Assembly: GCF_030271165.1 (NCBI RefSeq)
Contig: NZ_JASSZH010000027.1
Coordinates: 1-64,000 of the forward strand
Direction of reading: 5' to 3'
Length of the DNA: 64,000 bases
Source: Psychromicrobium xiongbiense
Lineage (GTDB): Bacteria > Actinomycetota > Actinomycetes > Actinomycetales > Micrococcaceae
Shown here: piece after piece, positions 46,914-56,171 of the stretch
Layout of the letters: the number at the start of each line of letters is the position of its first letter
Numbering within the stretch: the stretch's first letter is position 1
Notes under the pieces: model-generated
What the model saw: only the letters and a program-made list of their open reading frames with translations
Databases searched by the model: none
What the model was told of the DNA's origin: nothing
Made by a program: the position numbers and the translations under genes

Positions 46914-47178
46914 CTTAGTGCAGGGGGTTGCTCTTCGCCACCGGGGGTGTAGGGTCGGCCCTGGCCGGCGTCCGGCCGTATCAAACCGGAATCAGACCGG
47001 ACGGTGGTGTCATTCCACTCCTGGGCGCCGTCAACGAATCGGTCGCCGGCGGCTGTCGTTCCGGTGATTGCTCCCCACCAGGCAATGAGGTCCAGATGGC
47101 GTCGAACGCCTGCTAAGGCGTCCCGCTCGACCTGGGTCTGGGCCACACTGAGGAGGTGTCGACAGCGCCTATGCCGCC
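46914..47178. other. 265-bp intergenic region after the tRNA; no supported gene
   Basis: No gene could be supported. A minus-strand open frame covers the region and starts with a gene-like stretch (VERDALAGVRRHLDLIAWWG), but it runs into the tRNA and has no ribosome site. A GC-rich hairpin GGCCGGCGTCCGGCC lies at about 46963-46977. It may hold a decayed gene. Confidence 0.5.
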
Positions 47179-47976
47179 CTAGTGCGTCCCCCAGCGGAAC
47201 CAGCGGATGCCGATCAAGGAGAACACCAGGACGTAGCCGATGCAGGCCAGCAGGGACCCGGTGTCCTGACCGCTCCAGGCCGTCTGGTTGAGCACATCGG
47301 AGAACAACGTCATGAGTGCGCCGACCGGCGACCAGTCAGCGATGGCCTTCAGGGTGTCCCCGAGCAGGCCGGTGCCACCGAGCAGCCCCAGCAGCATCAG
47401 TACGATCATGAGTAACCTGCTGATCGCGTTGATGGCGCTGGTGGACTGGATCAGCCCCACCAGCGCCTGTCCGATGGACAGAAACATTGCCGCACCGAGA
47501 ACCGCGATCAGCAGGACCAGAAGATACTGACCCACGCTGAGCGTCAGGCCATGCACGATGGAACCCACGATGACGACCACGATCGACGCGAGGAGATTCA
47601 CCGCCACCTGAACCACGAGGCGGCTGGTCATGATCATCCAGGTGGCTGCGGGGGTGACCCGGAGTCGCTGCAGCACCCCGATGTCCCGGTCGTGCGCGAT
47701 GGCCAGGGTGTACCCGAACAGGCTGGAGGTGAGCAGCCCGACGCTCAGCGCCAGGCCGATGATCAGACTTGAGCCGCCGAGTCGCGACTGCGCCTTGCCC
47801 AACGTGGTGGCCACCACGATGACGATTGGGAGTAGCGTGCTCAGCAGAATCGAGGTCTTGGTGTTCAGTAACACCACGGAATCAGCGCGCAGCAAGGCGC
47901 CCAGTGCAAGCCTTACCGGTGGCCGCCGCGCATACTCCGGAGTCTCAGTGGTCTGGTCCTCAGTCACGGATTTCAC
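47179..47976 (-). CDS. ABC-2 type transporter permease
   Basis: Membrane subunit (265 aa) of an exporter, partner of the ATPase upstream. Six membrane segments; the ABC-2 region runs from about residue 60 to 260 and includes FGYTLAIAHDRDIGVLQRLRVTP, the conserved coupling segment. GTG start at 47976 overlaps the ATPase stop by 17 bp; a GTG 9 bp further in is possible. Substrate is unknown. Confidence 0.86.
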   Translation of the reverse strand: MKSVTEDQTTETPEYARRPPVRLALGALLRADSVVLLNTKTSILLSTLLPIVIVVATTLGKAQSRLGGSSLIIGLALSVGLLTSSLFGYTLAIAHDRDIGVLQRLRVTPAATWMIMTSRLVVQVAVNLLASIVVVIVGSIVHGLTLSVGQYLLVLLIAVLGAAMFLSIGQALVGLIQSTSAINAISRLLMIVLMLLGLLGGTGLLGDTLKAIADWSPVGALMTLFSDVLNQTAWSGQDTGSLLACIGYVLVFSLIGIRWFRWGTH

Positions 47977-48751
47977 TTCCCGTCAACCCGATGAAGACAT
48001 CCTCCAGCGTGGGTTCGCCGTGTGCGGCCGCCCGAACCCGTGGATCGTCCCTGTGTTGATTGATCAGCTCGGTGGGCGTGCCAACGGTGACCAGGGTGCC
48101 ATGATCGATGATCGCCACCCGGTCACAGACTGCCTGGGCTTCTTCCATCGAGTGTGTGGTGAGCAGAATGCTATTGCCCTCCATCTGGAGCTGTTCGATG
48201 CGGCGCCACAGGCTGCGCCGCGATTGCGGGTCCAGACCGGCGGTCGGCTCATCCAGCAGCAGGAGCAGGGGATTGTGGATGGTGGCGATGAACAGTGCGA
48301 GGCGTTGCTGCTGGCCACCCGAGAGCTGTTTGAACTTCTTGCCCAGCTCCTCGCCGAGTCCTATGGTGCGCAGGCTCTCCCGGATCCGCTCCTTGCTGAG
48401 GTCCATGCCGTAGAGGCCACCATAGAGCCGTGCGATCTGTTCGATGGTCAACTCGGCCTGAAAACTGGATGACTGCAGCTGGACGCCCAGCCGGACCTTG
48501 ACGTCCAGGGGCTGGCGTGCCACGTCAATGCCGTCCACCAGCAGGCGGCCCGATGCCGGCCTGACCAACCCCTCGATGGCGCTGAGTGTGCTGGTTTTTC
48601 CCGCGCCGTTGGGGCCCAGCAGACCGAAAATTTCGCCCCGTTGAATCTGGAAGCTGACCGAATCCACGACGGTGCGTTCGCCATAGGTGACTGTCACCTC
48701 GTGAACGTCCAGGACCGATGGTGCCGGTGGATCATTGGCCTCACTGGTCAC
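47960..48751 (-). CDS. ABC transporter ATPase
   Basis: ATP-binding subunit (263 aa) of the same exporter. Walker A GLLGPNGAGKTSTL, signature KQLSGGQQQRLALF, Walker B LLLLDEPTAGLDP and switch histidine LTTHSMEEAQAV are all present. GTG start at 48751 with GGGAGGT upstream. The gene pair, read leftwards, has no regulator beside it. It resembles drug- and lantibiotic-type exporters (CcmA-like COG1131). Confidence 0.92.
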   Translation of the reverse strand: MTSEANDPPAPSVLDVHEVTVTYGERTVVDSVSFQIQRGEIFGLLGPNGAGKTSTLSAIEGLVRPASGRLLVDGIDVARQPLDVKVRLGVQLQSSSFQAELTIEQIARLYGGLYGMDLSKERIRESLRTIGLGEELGKKFKQLSGGQQQRLALFIATIHNPLLLLLDEPTAGLDPQSRRSLWRRIEQLQMEGNSILLTTHSMEEAQAVCDRVAIIDHGTLVTVGTPTELINQHRDDPRVRAAAHGEPTLEDVFIGLTGSEIRD

Positions 48752-48809
48752 CGCGCGTACCTCCCAGAGGGATGAGCCGTCCAGAATCAGGAGAGCCTCT
48801 GGGGCGAGT

Positions 48810-50102
48810 CTAGACCGAAGCCACGGGTGAGGGAACGTCGATCACTGCCCAGCCGTGAGCGGAAGCCTGGATCGTGACGCCTGCCAGCTCCAGCTCCAAC
48901 GCCTGATCTGCCAGATTGAGTGCTACCAGAAGTGCCCTCCCGGTGGAAGACACCCGGTATACGTACTGATCCGAGGTCAGGTGCAAGGCCTCGGTCGTGG
49001 CCCGATGCAGCCAGGGGTGGCGGCGCCGCAGGCCCACCAGCTCCTGATACAAGCGGAAGATGGCGCTCGCCTCCGGACTCTGAGTAACGTCCTCCGGCGC
49101 CGGGAACTCGGGGCGGATGACGTCATCGCCGCCCAGACGTTCCTCCTTGATCCCTTCGAACCGGTATTCGTCGCCCGCATAGATCGACGGGGTGCCACCC
49201 ACCGTCAGAAGGATGACCAGAGCGTGCGCCAGATGCCGTGCATCCTCCAGTCGGCTCGCGATCCGGGTCACATCGTGATTGCCGATGAAGGTAGCGGGCA
49301 CGAAGGCGTCCAGCAGAGCATTGTGCCGTTGCAGAGTCCAGTCCAGTTCGTGAAAGTTCCGGTCATTGAGACTGCTCCAGATCGCCTTCCACAGCTCATA
49401 CTGAGTCACCGAGTCCAGCTGCCCCGCCACGACCGCTTCAATGTAGTCGCCATGGATCACCTCTCCGACAAACCACGCCTCGGGGAAGCGCTCACGCACC
49501 CGGGGGAGTGCCGCAGCCCAGAATCGGGCAGGTACGGCATAGGCGGCATCGAGTCGCCAGGCATCCGCACCCCGCTCCAGCCAATGGCACATGACCTCCA
49601 CGATGTACTCCTGGACTTCCGGATGGTCATGGTTGAGGGTGATCAGCCCCGGGTGGCCTTCGAAGGTCTGATATCCCTGGTCCACCCGTCTGAACCACGC
49701 TGCCGCCTCGCTCTGCGGGCCGTCCCGCAAAGCCGCCAGATAGCGTGGATGCCGGGCGCTCACATGGTTGAACACGCCATCGAGCATCACCCGCAGACCG
49801 CGCGCGTGAGCGGCCGTGATCAGCCGGTCAAAATCGTCCTCATCGCCCAGCCGCGGGTCGATCCGGAGGTAGTCCAGGGTGTCGTAGCCATGGGTGCTGG
49901 AGTCGAAGACCGGCCCCAGGGCCAGCCCCGAGGCTCCGAGCTCGATGGCGTGATCCAGCCAGGGCAGGACGCGATCCAGACGATGTCCGGCCGGGGTAGC
50001 AGGGGTGGCGGAGGGAGTCTTCTGCGGGAAGGCGCCCACAAAACCCAGGGGGTACAGCTGCCACCAGAGAGCGTGGGTGACCCATTCGGGCTCATGGATC
50101 AT
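48810..50102 (-). CDS. GH13 alpha-amylase family glycosidase
   Basis: Cytoplasmic alpha-glucan-acting enzyme (430 aa) with no signal peptide. The (beta/alpha)8 motifs include the nucleophile in WRLDAAYAVP, the acid/base in FVGEVIHG and the transition-state stabiliser in FIGNHDVTRI; MLDGVFNHV is region I. It acts on maltodextrins or related alpha-glucosides; the precise type cannot be decided. The C-terminal beta domain is short. It faces the Bax-inhibitor-like gene with 167 bp between them. Confidence 0.9.
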   Translation of the reverse strand: MIHEPEWVTHALWWQLYPLGFVGAFPQKTPSATPATPAGHRLDRVLPWLDHAIELGASGLALGPVFDSSTHGYDTLDYLRIDPRLGDEDDFDRLITAAHARGLRVMLDGVFNHVSARHPRYLAALRDGPQSEAAAWFRRVDQGYQTFEGHPGLITLNHDHPEVQEYIVEVMCHWLERGADAWRLDAAYAVPARFWAAALPRVRERFPEAWFVGEVIHGDYIEAVVAGQLDSVTQYELWKAIWSSLNDRNFHELDWTLQRHNALLDAFVPATFIGNHDVTRIASRLEDARHLAHALVILLTVGGTPSIYAGDEYRFEGIKEERLGGDDVIRPEFPAPEDVTQSPEASAIFRLYQELVGLRRRHPWLHRATTEALHLTSDQYVYRVSSTGRALLVALNLADQALELELAGVTIQASAHGWAVIDVPSPVASV

Positions 50103-50269
50103 CGTGTGCGCCTCGCCTCGAAACCCTCGTAGGAATCCTCAGGAATGAGGCAACGCTATCACCGCGCAGACCCCCGGAGGTGGGAACGATTCTCACCTCG
50201 AGGGCGTTAAATCCACAGGTAACCATTAGCATTGGACTAACACTCGCCCGATCTTGAGAGGACGAAATC

Positions 50270-51166
50270 ATGGCACTCGGAGGAAATCCGGTCTTCGCCA
50301 ACGACAAAAACTTCAGCAACAGGCCGCCCATTCCGGCCGCACCGCAGGGGTACCAGTCGCAGTTTGGCCAGGTTCCTTACACTCAGAACGCCTACGGCCA
50401 GGCACCGTACGGCCAGGCACCCTACGCGCAGCCGTACACGCCGGAGCAGCTGCAGCAGATGTACAACCAGCCGCCGGCGTCCAACGCCCAGATGGGCCGG
50501 ATGACCTACGACGACGTCATCATGAAGACGCTGGCGACCTTCGGTGTCGTGTTGCTCGGTGCGGTCATCGGCTGGTTCGTGCCGGTTCTGGCGCTTCCCG
50601 GTGCTCTGGTCGGTCTGGTGCTCGGCCTGGTCAACTCCTTCAAGCGGGAGCCGTCCAAGGCACTGATCCTGCTGTATGCCTTCTTCGAAGGCCTGTTCCT
50701 GGGCGGTCTTTCCGGCATCCTCGAGAAGCAGTTCGGCGGCATCGTCATTCAGGCCGTCATCGGGACTCTGGCCGTCTTCGGCCTGACCCTGGCGCTCTAC
50801 CGCAGCGGCAAATTCCGGGCAACCCCCAAGATGACCCGCTTCTTCATGATCGCCCTGGGCGGTTACGCCATCTTCTCCCTGGTGAACTTCGGCATGATGC
50901 TCTTCGGCGCGACCACCAGTCCCTGGGGTCTGCGCAGCATGCACATCCCCGGCACCAATATCCCGCTGGGCTTCGTACTCGGGCTGCTGGCTGTTGGTCT
51001 GGCGGCCTTCTCGCTCATCCTGGACTTCACCTCGGTGGAGCAGGGCGTGCGGAACGGACTGCCGGCTAAGTACTCCTGGTCCGCGGCGTTCGGTCTGACG
51101 GTGACGCTGGTCTGGCTGTACGTGGAGATCCTGCGGTTGCTTGCGATCCTACGAGGCAACGACTAG
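50270..51166 (+). CDS. Bax inhibitor-1/YccA family membrane protein
   Basis: A 298-aa membrane protein. A soluble N-terminus of about 80 residues contains a tandem proline/glutamine repeat (YGQAPYGQAPYAQPY), followed by seven membrane segments of the BI-1 domain: FFMIALGGYAIFSLVNFG and DFTSVEQGVRNGLPAKYSW are typical of this subgroup. Function in bacteria is unclear; some act as calcium leak or membrane-stress proteins. GAGAGGA precedes the ATG. A 68-bp perfect palindrome follows. Confidence 0.9.
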   Translation: MALGGNPVFANDKNFSNRPPIPAAPQGYQSQFGQVPYTQNAYGQAPYGQAPYAQPYTPEQLQQMYNQPPASNAQMGRMTYDDVIMKTLATFGVVLLGAVIGWFVPVLALPGALVGLVLGLVNSFKREPSKALILLYAFFEGLFLGGLSGILEKQFGGIVIQAVIGTLAVFGLTLALYRSGKFRATPKMTRFFMIALGGYAIFSLVNFGMMLFGATTSPWGLRSMHIPGTNIPLGFVLGLLAVGLAAFSLILDFTSVEQGVRNGLPAKYSWSAAFGLTVTLVWLYVEILRLLAILRGND

Positions 51167-51196
51167 CCCGCGCCCTCCCTTCGCACGGCTCCTGTG

Positions 51197-51264
51197 ATTT
51201 TGCGAACGAAAACGGAAGGAGCACCTGCAATTGCAGGTGCTCCTTCCGTTTTCGTTCGCAAAAT
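51197..51264. terminator. 68-bp perfect palindrome; likely bidirectional terminator
   Basis: Two 34-bp arms (51197-51230 and 51231-51264) are perfect reverse complements with no spacer, centred on TGCAATTGCA; the stem carries TTTTCG and TTTTGC runs on both strands. It lies between convergent genes (ends 51166 and 51281). A loop of zero bases is unusual, so a cruciform or two-way terminator are both possible. Confidence 0.75.
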
Positions 51265-51280
51265 GCGGCGGGGCTGAGGT

Positions 51281-52447
51281 TCAGGAGATCCTTTGAGCTC
51301 CCGGCCCGGGCACCACGGTGAACAGCTCCGGGGTCACAAAACCCGCTACGGCAAAGGCCTCCAGCACAGCCTGACTCACCCGCTCCACCTCTGTGGCCTG
51401 CACCAGAGCGATGGCGGAGCCGCCAAAGCCGCCCCCGGTCATCCGCGAACCCAGCGCCCCGGCAACAAGGGCCGCCTCCACCGCGGTATCGAGCTCAGGG
51501 CAGGAGATTTCAAAGTCATCGCGCATCGAAACGTGGCTGGCCGTCAGCAGATCGCCGATGGCGCCCGGGCCAAGCGCGCGCAGCTGATCCACGGTCTGCA
51601 GCACCCGGGCGTCTTCGGTGACCACATGGCGCACACGGCGGAAGGTCACCTCATCCAGGAGGGTCTCCGCGCGGTTCAGATCTGTGGGGGCGAGATCGCG
51701 CAGGGCACTCACGCCCAGCACTGCCGCACCGCGCTCGCAGGCCTCGCGCCGCGCCCGGTACCCGCCATCGGCGTGCGAATGGGAGACCTTGGTGTCGACG
51801 ACCAGCAGTGCCAGTCCGGCACCGGGAAGGTCCAGCGGGACAAGCTCGGCATCCTGGCTGCGGCAGTCCAGAAAGACCGCGCGGCCTTCGGCGCCTCTCA
51901 GTGACGCCGACTGGTCCATGATGCCAGTGGGCGCGCCCACGAAGCCATTTTCGGCCCGCTGCGTCAGCAACACCAACTCCTGCACAGTGAAACCGGCACC
52001 GGAGAGCTCGTTGAACGCCGTCGCGACGGCGCATTCGATGGCGTGTGAGGAGGACAAGCCGGCCCCCGGGGGGACGTCGGAGTCAAGCAGCAGGTCGAAG
52101 CCGGGCAGGCTCACCCCCGCCTGCTGAAAGGCCCACGCCACACCCAGGGGGTACTTGGCCCAGCCTTCGGTGCTGGCGGCATGGAGCGCTCCCAGATCGT
52201 AGCTGGCGATGGAACCGCCGAGGGTGGAGAGCAGTCGCGCCGTCTGGTCCGCACGCTGCCTGATAGCGACCCGTGCCGAGCGGTCGATGGCGAACGGCAG
52301 CACGAAGCCCTCGTTGTAATCGGTGTGCTCGCCGATCAGGTTGACCCGACCCGGCGCCTGCCAGAGGCCATCCGGTTCGGTGCCGAACCGCTGGGCGAAG
52401 AGTGTGGTGAGGGCTGCGGTATCTACTGTGGAGATGCTCTGATTCAT
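51281..52447 (-). CDS. galK: Galactokinase
   Basis: Phosphorylates galactose to galactose-1-phosphate (388 aa), step 1 of the Leloir pathway. GHMP signature GRVNLIGEHTDYNEGFVLP, ATP loop PPGAGLSSSHAIE, and the C-terminal GGGFGGSAIAL glycine-rich motif are all present. Its ATG overlaps the galT stop (4-bp ATGA overlap), so the two are translated together. Confidence 0.96.
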   Translation of the reverse strand: MNQSISTVDTAALTTLFAQRFGTEPDGLWQAPGRVNLIGEHTDYNEGFVLPFAIDRSARVAIRQRADQTARLLSTLGGSIASYDLGALHAASTEGWAKYPLGVAWAFQQAGVSLPGFDLLLDSDVPPGAGLSSSHAIECAVATAFNELSGAGFTVQELVLLTQRAENGFVGAPTGIMDQSASLRGAEGRAVFLDCRSQDAELVPLDLPGAGLALLVVDTKVSHSHADGGYRARREACERGAAVLGVSALRDLAPTDLNRAETLLDEVTFRRVRHVVTEDARVLQTVDQLRALGPGAIGDLLTASHVSMRDDFEISCPELDTAVEAALVAGALGSRMTGGGFGGSAIALVQATEVERVSQAVLEAFAVAGFVTPELFTVVPGPGAQRIS

Positions 52448-53598
52448 GCGGACTGTTCCTGGTGAGTGGGGGAGTTGGCGGGGGTGGCCGCCAGACGGTC
52501 ACCGGCCGAGCGCAGTGCCTGCGCGATGTTCTCGGGAGTGGTGTCCGAGATGAAGGCGCCCATGGCGGCCTCGCTTCCGGCCAGGAATTTCAGCTTATCT
52601 GCGGCCCGGCGGGGAGAGGTGATCTGCAGGTTTAACCTGCTGACCGGACGTAGCCGGGCATCCAGCGGCGCCTGGTGCCAGGCCGAGATGTAGGGTGTGG
52701 GCGAATCGTAGATCGCATCGAAACGTCGCAGGAGATCGAGATACATCGGAGCCAGTTCGGCCATCTCGGCCTCGGACAGCTCCGAAAGATCGGCCACCTG
52801 GCGGTGCGGAACCACCTGGACTTCCAGTGGCCAGCGGGCAGCGAACGGAACGAAAGCCGTGAAGTGCTCGCCCTGGGCGATGACGCGTTCCCCGGATTCG
52901 CTCTCTGCGCGTAGCAGGTCCGCTAGAAGCACGGTGCCGGTCTGATCAAAATGTTTTAGTGCCGCCAGACCCATACTCTGGGCGCGGGGCGTCACATAGG
53001 GGTAGGCGTAGATCTGGCCGTGCGGATGCGGCAGAGTCACTCCGATGTCCTTACCCCTGTTCTCAAAGGGGAAGACCTGTTTGATGCCGGGGAGTGCGCT
53101 CAGCGCTTTGGTCCGTTGGGCCAGCGCCTGGAGGACGGTGTGGGCGCGATCAACACTCAGCGTGCCGAATGATCCCTCATGCTCACTGGTGAAGGCCACG
53201 ACTTCGCAGCGGCCAAAGCCGGTTGACGACGAACCCCAGCCCTGGGAGGGCGGCACGATGCCGACGGCCGGGCCCAGGGAGGGAAAGCGGTTTTCGAAGA
53301 CGACGACGTCATACTCGCTGGCCGGAATTTCCGAGGGGCGGCCGGGTTGGCTGGGGCACAGCGGACACTGGTCCGCGGGCGGCAGATAGGTGCGATTTCC
53401 GCGGTGAGCGGCGACGGCGATCCACTCGTCATGGAGAGCGTCATAACGGACCTCACCGGTGTCCTCCAGGCTACGAGGTGTCAGTGGGCGGGTGTCCGTC
53501 TCGGTGTGGGGGCGGGCGACCTCGTCGAAGTAGAGGATCTCCCGCCCATCGGCAAGAGTGCTGGTGTGGAGGTGGGGTTGCATCAGGTTCGCTCTCAT
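52444..53598 (-). CDS. galT: Galactose-1-phosphate uridylyltransferase
   Basis: Exchanges UMP between UDP-glucose and galactose-1-phosphate (384 aa). The catalytic histidine lies in TLPHPHGQIYAYPY; metal-site residues include CPLCPS near residue 75. Start at 53598 (MRANLMQPH) is chosen; ATG 53583 is an alternative and the 19 extra codons upstream overlap the AT-rich operator region. First gene of galTK, divergent from galM. Confidence 0.94.
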   Translation of the reverse strand: MRANLMQPHLHTSTLADGREILYFDEVARPHTETDTRPLTPRSLEDTGEVRYDALHDEWIAVAAHRGNRTYLPPADQCPLCPSQPGRPSEIPASEYDVVVFENRFPSLGPAVGIVPPSQGWGSSSTGFGRCEVVAFTSEHEGSFGTLSVDRAHTVLQALAQRTKALSALPGIKQVFPFENRGKDIGVTLPHPHGQIYAYPYVTPRAQSMGLAALKHFDQTGTVLLADLLRAESESGERVIAQGEHFTAFVPFAARWPLEVQVVPHRQVADLSELSEAEMAELAPMYLDLLRRFDAIYDSPTPYISAWHQAPLDARLRPVSRLNLQITSPRRAADKLKFLAGSEAAMGAFISDTTPENIAQALRSAGDRLAATPANSPTHQEQSA

Positions 53599-53607
53599 GC
53601 CACGGTC

Positions 53608-53634
53608 TGTTATTAAGTCAATCAAAATATAACA
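53608..53634. promoter_or_regulatory. AT-rich dyad between galT and galM
   Basis: TGTTAT (53608-53613) and ATAACA (53629-53634) form an inverted repeat with 15 bp between, in a very AT-rich stretch ahead of both divergent genes, with a further AACAAAAAAGAACA on the galM side. It resembles DeoR-family sugar-repressor sites. No regulator gene is in the neighbourhood. Confidence 0.45.
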
Positions 53635-53710
53635 AAAAAGAACATCTGGCATCAATTCCGACCGAAGAATTGTCGTGTATTACGCAGACATTCTCGGCTA
53701 CCCTGAGGGC

Positions 53711-54658
53711 ATGACCGAAACCTCGCTCCAGTCCGGCCACGAAGGGCTTGCTGAGCCGGATGTGACGCCCACTGACGACCTGGAATTGCGCCGCGGAAAT
53801 GCTGTCGTGAAGATTTCACCGCTGGGGGCGGCTCTGCGCTCCTACATGGTGGATTGCGTGGACCTGACTGAATCCTCCGGTGGGGATGTTCCCGCTCCCG
53901 GTGGCTCCGGCCTCATGCTCGCACCCTGGCCGAACCGGGTGGCGCAGGCTCAATGGTTGCTCGACGGCGTCGTACAGCAGCTTGATATCACTGAGGTGGG
54001 TCGTGGTCACGCCATCCACGGCCTGTTGCGCAATACCGAATACCGGATGGCAGAGCGCACGGAATTCTCGGTGCGCCTCCAGGGTCGGATCTGGCCGCAG
54101 CACGGGTATCCCTTCACGGTTCTGCACGAGGTGGAATACGTCCTGGATGAGAACTCTGTGCTCCGGGTCCGGCAGAGTGCGCTCAATGAAAGCAACAGTG
54201 CCGCTCCGATCGCTCTGGGGTCGCACCCCTATCTCCGTCTGGGTGATGTGCCGACCGAAGACCTGGTGCTCACCGTGCCTGCGGCGATGACTCTGGAGGT
54301 GGATGCGACGCTCATTCCCACGGCGACCGTTCCAGTGAGCGGGCTGCTGGATCTGCGCTCGGGCCAGCCGGTCGCGGATCTGGACATTGACTGCGCCTTT
54401 ACGGAGCTTGCCTTTGACCATGGCTGGGCGCGCACCACGCTCACCGCACCGGACGGACGGTGGGTTGCGCTCAGCCAGGACCAAGCATGTCCCTATGTGC
54501 ATATATTTGCCACCGCTGGGTTCCCGGGGCGGAACAAAGCCGTCGCGGTGGAGCCGATGAGTGCCCCGGCCAACGCTTTCAATACCGGGCAGGGCCTGCG
54601 CTGGATTGCCCCGGGGGAGACCTTCAGTATCAGCTGGTTCATCCATTCCAGCCTCTAG
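53711..54658 (+). CDS. galM: Aldose 1-epimerase (galactose mutarotase-like)
   Basis: Interconverts alpha and beta anomers of galactose/glucose (315 aa). The family motif GHAIHGLLRN carries the catalytic histidine; a second conserved histidine is in GSHPYLRLGD, and EPMSAPANAFNTGQGL contains the catalytic glutamate region. Start at 53711; 12 codons further upstream have no ribosome site. It is divergent from galTK, so galactose use is likely coordinated through the shared intergenic region. Confidence 0.92.
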   Translation: MTETSLQSGHEGLAEPDVTPTDDLELRRGNAVVKISPLGAALRSYMVDCVDLTESSGGDVPAPGGSGLMLAPWPNRVAQAQWLLDGVVQQLDITEVGRGHAIHGLLRNTEYRMAERTEFSVRLQGRIWPQHGYPFTVLHEVEYVLDENSVLRVRQSALNESNSAAPIALGSHPYLRLGDVPTEDLVLTVPAAMTLEVDATLIPTATVPVSGLLDLRSGQPVADLDIDCAFTELAFDHGWARTTLTAPDGRWVALSQDQACPYVHIFATAGFPGRNKAVAVEPMSAPANAFNTGQGLRWIAPGETFSISWFIHSSL

Positions 54659-54821
54659 ATATCCGACAGTTCGGGCCGTTTATTGTCCTAAGAGCGCACC
54701 GCATGGTGGACAGGATTTCCGCGATGGATGCCTCGTGCGGAATGATTGAGCCACGCCGTCGGAGTGAGCGCACCCGGCGACTTCGGTGCCCGGGGCGGAC
54801 CCGGGCAGGAAGGTACGATCG

Positions 54822-56078
54822 GTGAAATCGGCAGTTCCCACGCAGTTACCCGTCACACTGGATGACGTCCTCCGAGCTCAAAAACTTCTGGATGGCATTG
54901 TCGAGAGAACACCTCTGGAGAGCTCACGCGCTCTGGGGCGGGCTGTCGGTGCGCCGGTGTTCCTCAAGTGCGAGAACCTGCAGCGGGCCGGTTCCTTCAA
55001 GGTGCGCGGTGCCTATGTGCGCATGGCCGGGCTGAGTGCTGAAGAACGCGCCCGGGGTGTGGTGGCGGCATCGGCCGGTAACCACGCCCAGGGAGTTGCC
55101 GTTGCTGCCAAGGCCCTGGGGATCTCTGCGCGGATCTACATGCCTCTCGGCGTGGCCCTGCCCAAGCTTGCGGCGACCCAGAGTCATGGCGCAGAAGTTG
55201 TTCTGCACGGGCATACGGTGGATGAAGCTCTTGCCGAGGCTCAGCGCTACTCCGAATCCACCGGCTCCATCTTTGTGCACCCCTTCGACAACGTTGACGT
55301 CGTCGCCGGTCAGGGTACGGTCGGTCTGGAGATCCTGTCACAGCTTCCTGATGTGGAGACAGTGCTGTTGGGCGTCGGCGGTGGTGGTCTGCTGGCGGGA
55401 GTCGCCGTGGCGCTGAAGGAGAAAGCGCGTGAGCTGGGACGGGAGATCCGGGTGATCGGCGTCCAGGCCGAAAACGCTGCGGCTTACCCACCTTCTCTGG
55501 CCGCCGATGCGCTCGTGCCGCTGACTAAGGTCTCCACCATGGCTGACGGCATTGCTGTGGGCAGGCCAGGGCAGCTGCCCTTCTCGATCATCCGGGAACT
55601 GGTCGATGACGTCATCACCGTCAGCGAGGATTCGCTGGCCAGGGCTCTGATCTTCCTGCTGGAGCGGTCGAAGATGGTGGTCGAGCCGGCGGGCGCCGTG
55701 GGAGTGGCGGCTCTGCTCGACGGTGCACTGAATCTTCAAGGCGCCAACCCCGGGACCACCGCTGTGGTGCTTTCCGGTGGGAATATCGATCCGATGCTGA
55801 TGCTCAAAGTCATCCAGCGTGGCCTCTCCGCCGCAGGACGTTTTATGACCGTGCGGATGCTGCTTGATGACCGTCCCGGTTCCCTGGCAACCATCTCGCG
55901 CATCATCGCTGAATCCGATGCCAATGTCACGGGTGTCGATCACACGCGGGTGGGCGGTGCGATCAGCATGGGGGATGTCTCGATCACTGTCAATCTCGAG
56001 ACCAAGGGCCACGAGCACTGTGAACAGGTGCTGCGCAATCTGCGGGCCGAAGGTTTTATGCCCATCGTGGTGCACTGA
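54822..56078 (+). CDS. ilvA: Threonine ammonia-lyase
   Basis: PLP enzyme deaminating threonine to 2-oxobutanoate, first step to isoleucine (418 aa). The PLP lysine is in GSFKVRGAYVRMAG; the phosphate loop is GVGGGGLLAGV; a C-terminal ACT-like domain (about residues 335-418, RMLLDDRPGSLATIS) gives allosteric control. The layout, about 400 aa with a single ACT, is the actinobacterial type. GTG start at 54822 with GGAAGG upstream. A terminator follows. Confidence 0.94.
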   Translation: MKSAVPTQLPVTLDDVLRAQKLLDGIVERTPLESSRALGRAVGAPVFLKCENLQRAGSFKVRGAYVRMAGLSAEERARGVVAASAGNHAQGVAVAAKALGISARIYMPLGVALPKLAATQSHGAEVVLHGHTVDEALAEAQRYSESTGSIFVHPFDNVDVVAGQGTVGLEILSQLPDVETVLLGVGGGGLLAGVAVALKEKARELGREIRVIGVQAENAAAYPPSLAADALVPLTKVSTMADGIAVGRPGQLPFSIIRELVDDVITVSEDSLARALIFLLERSKMVVEPAGAVGVAALLDGALNLQGANPGTTAVVLSGGNIDPMLMLKVIQRGLSAAGRFMTVRMLLDDRPGSLATISRIIAESDANVTGVDHTRVGGAISMGDVSITVNLETKGHEHCEQVLRNLRAEGFMPIVVH

Positions 56079-56100
56079 AAACCAGGTACCCCGGTTACGT

Positions 56101-56139
56101 CAAAGCCCGCGCCCTTCATTAGGAAGAGTGCGGGCTTTG
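56101..56139. terminator. Bidirectional terminator between ilvA and greA
   Basis: CAAAGCCCGC (56101-56110) pairs with GCGGGCTTTG (56130-56139), 10 bp with a 19-nt loop. It lies 22 bp past the ilvA stop and 32 bp past the greA stop (read leftward), so it may serve both convergent genes. Confidence 0.8.
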
Positions 56140-56171
56140 ATGTAGACGTCAGGCTGTTTCAGAGCCGAAAA

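Noticed and set aside
46376..47146. 256-codon minus-strand frame across ndh end and tRNA
   Set aside because: The central part is simply the antisense of a tRNA and ndh; only the short start region could be a relic.
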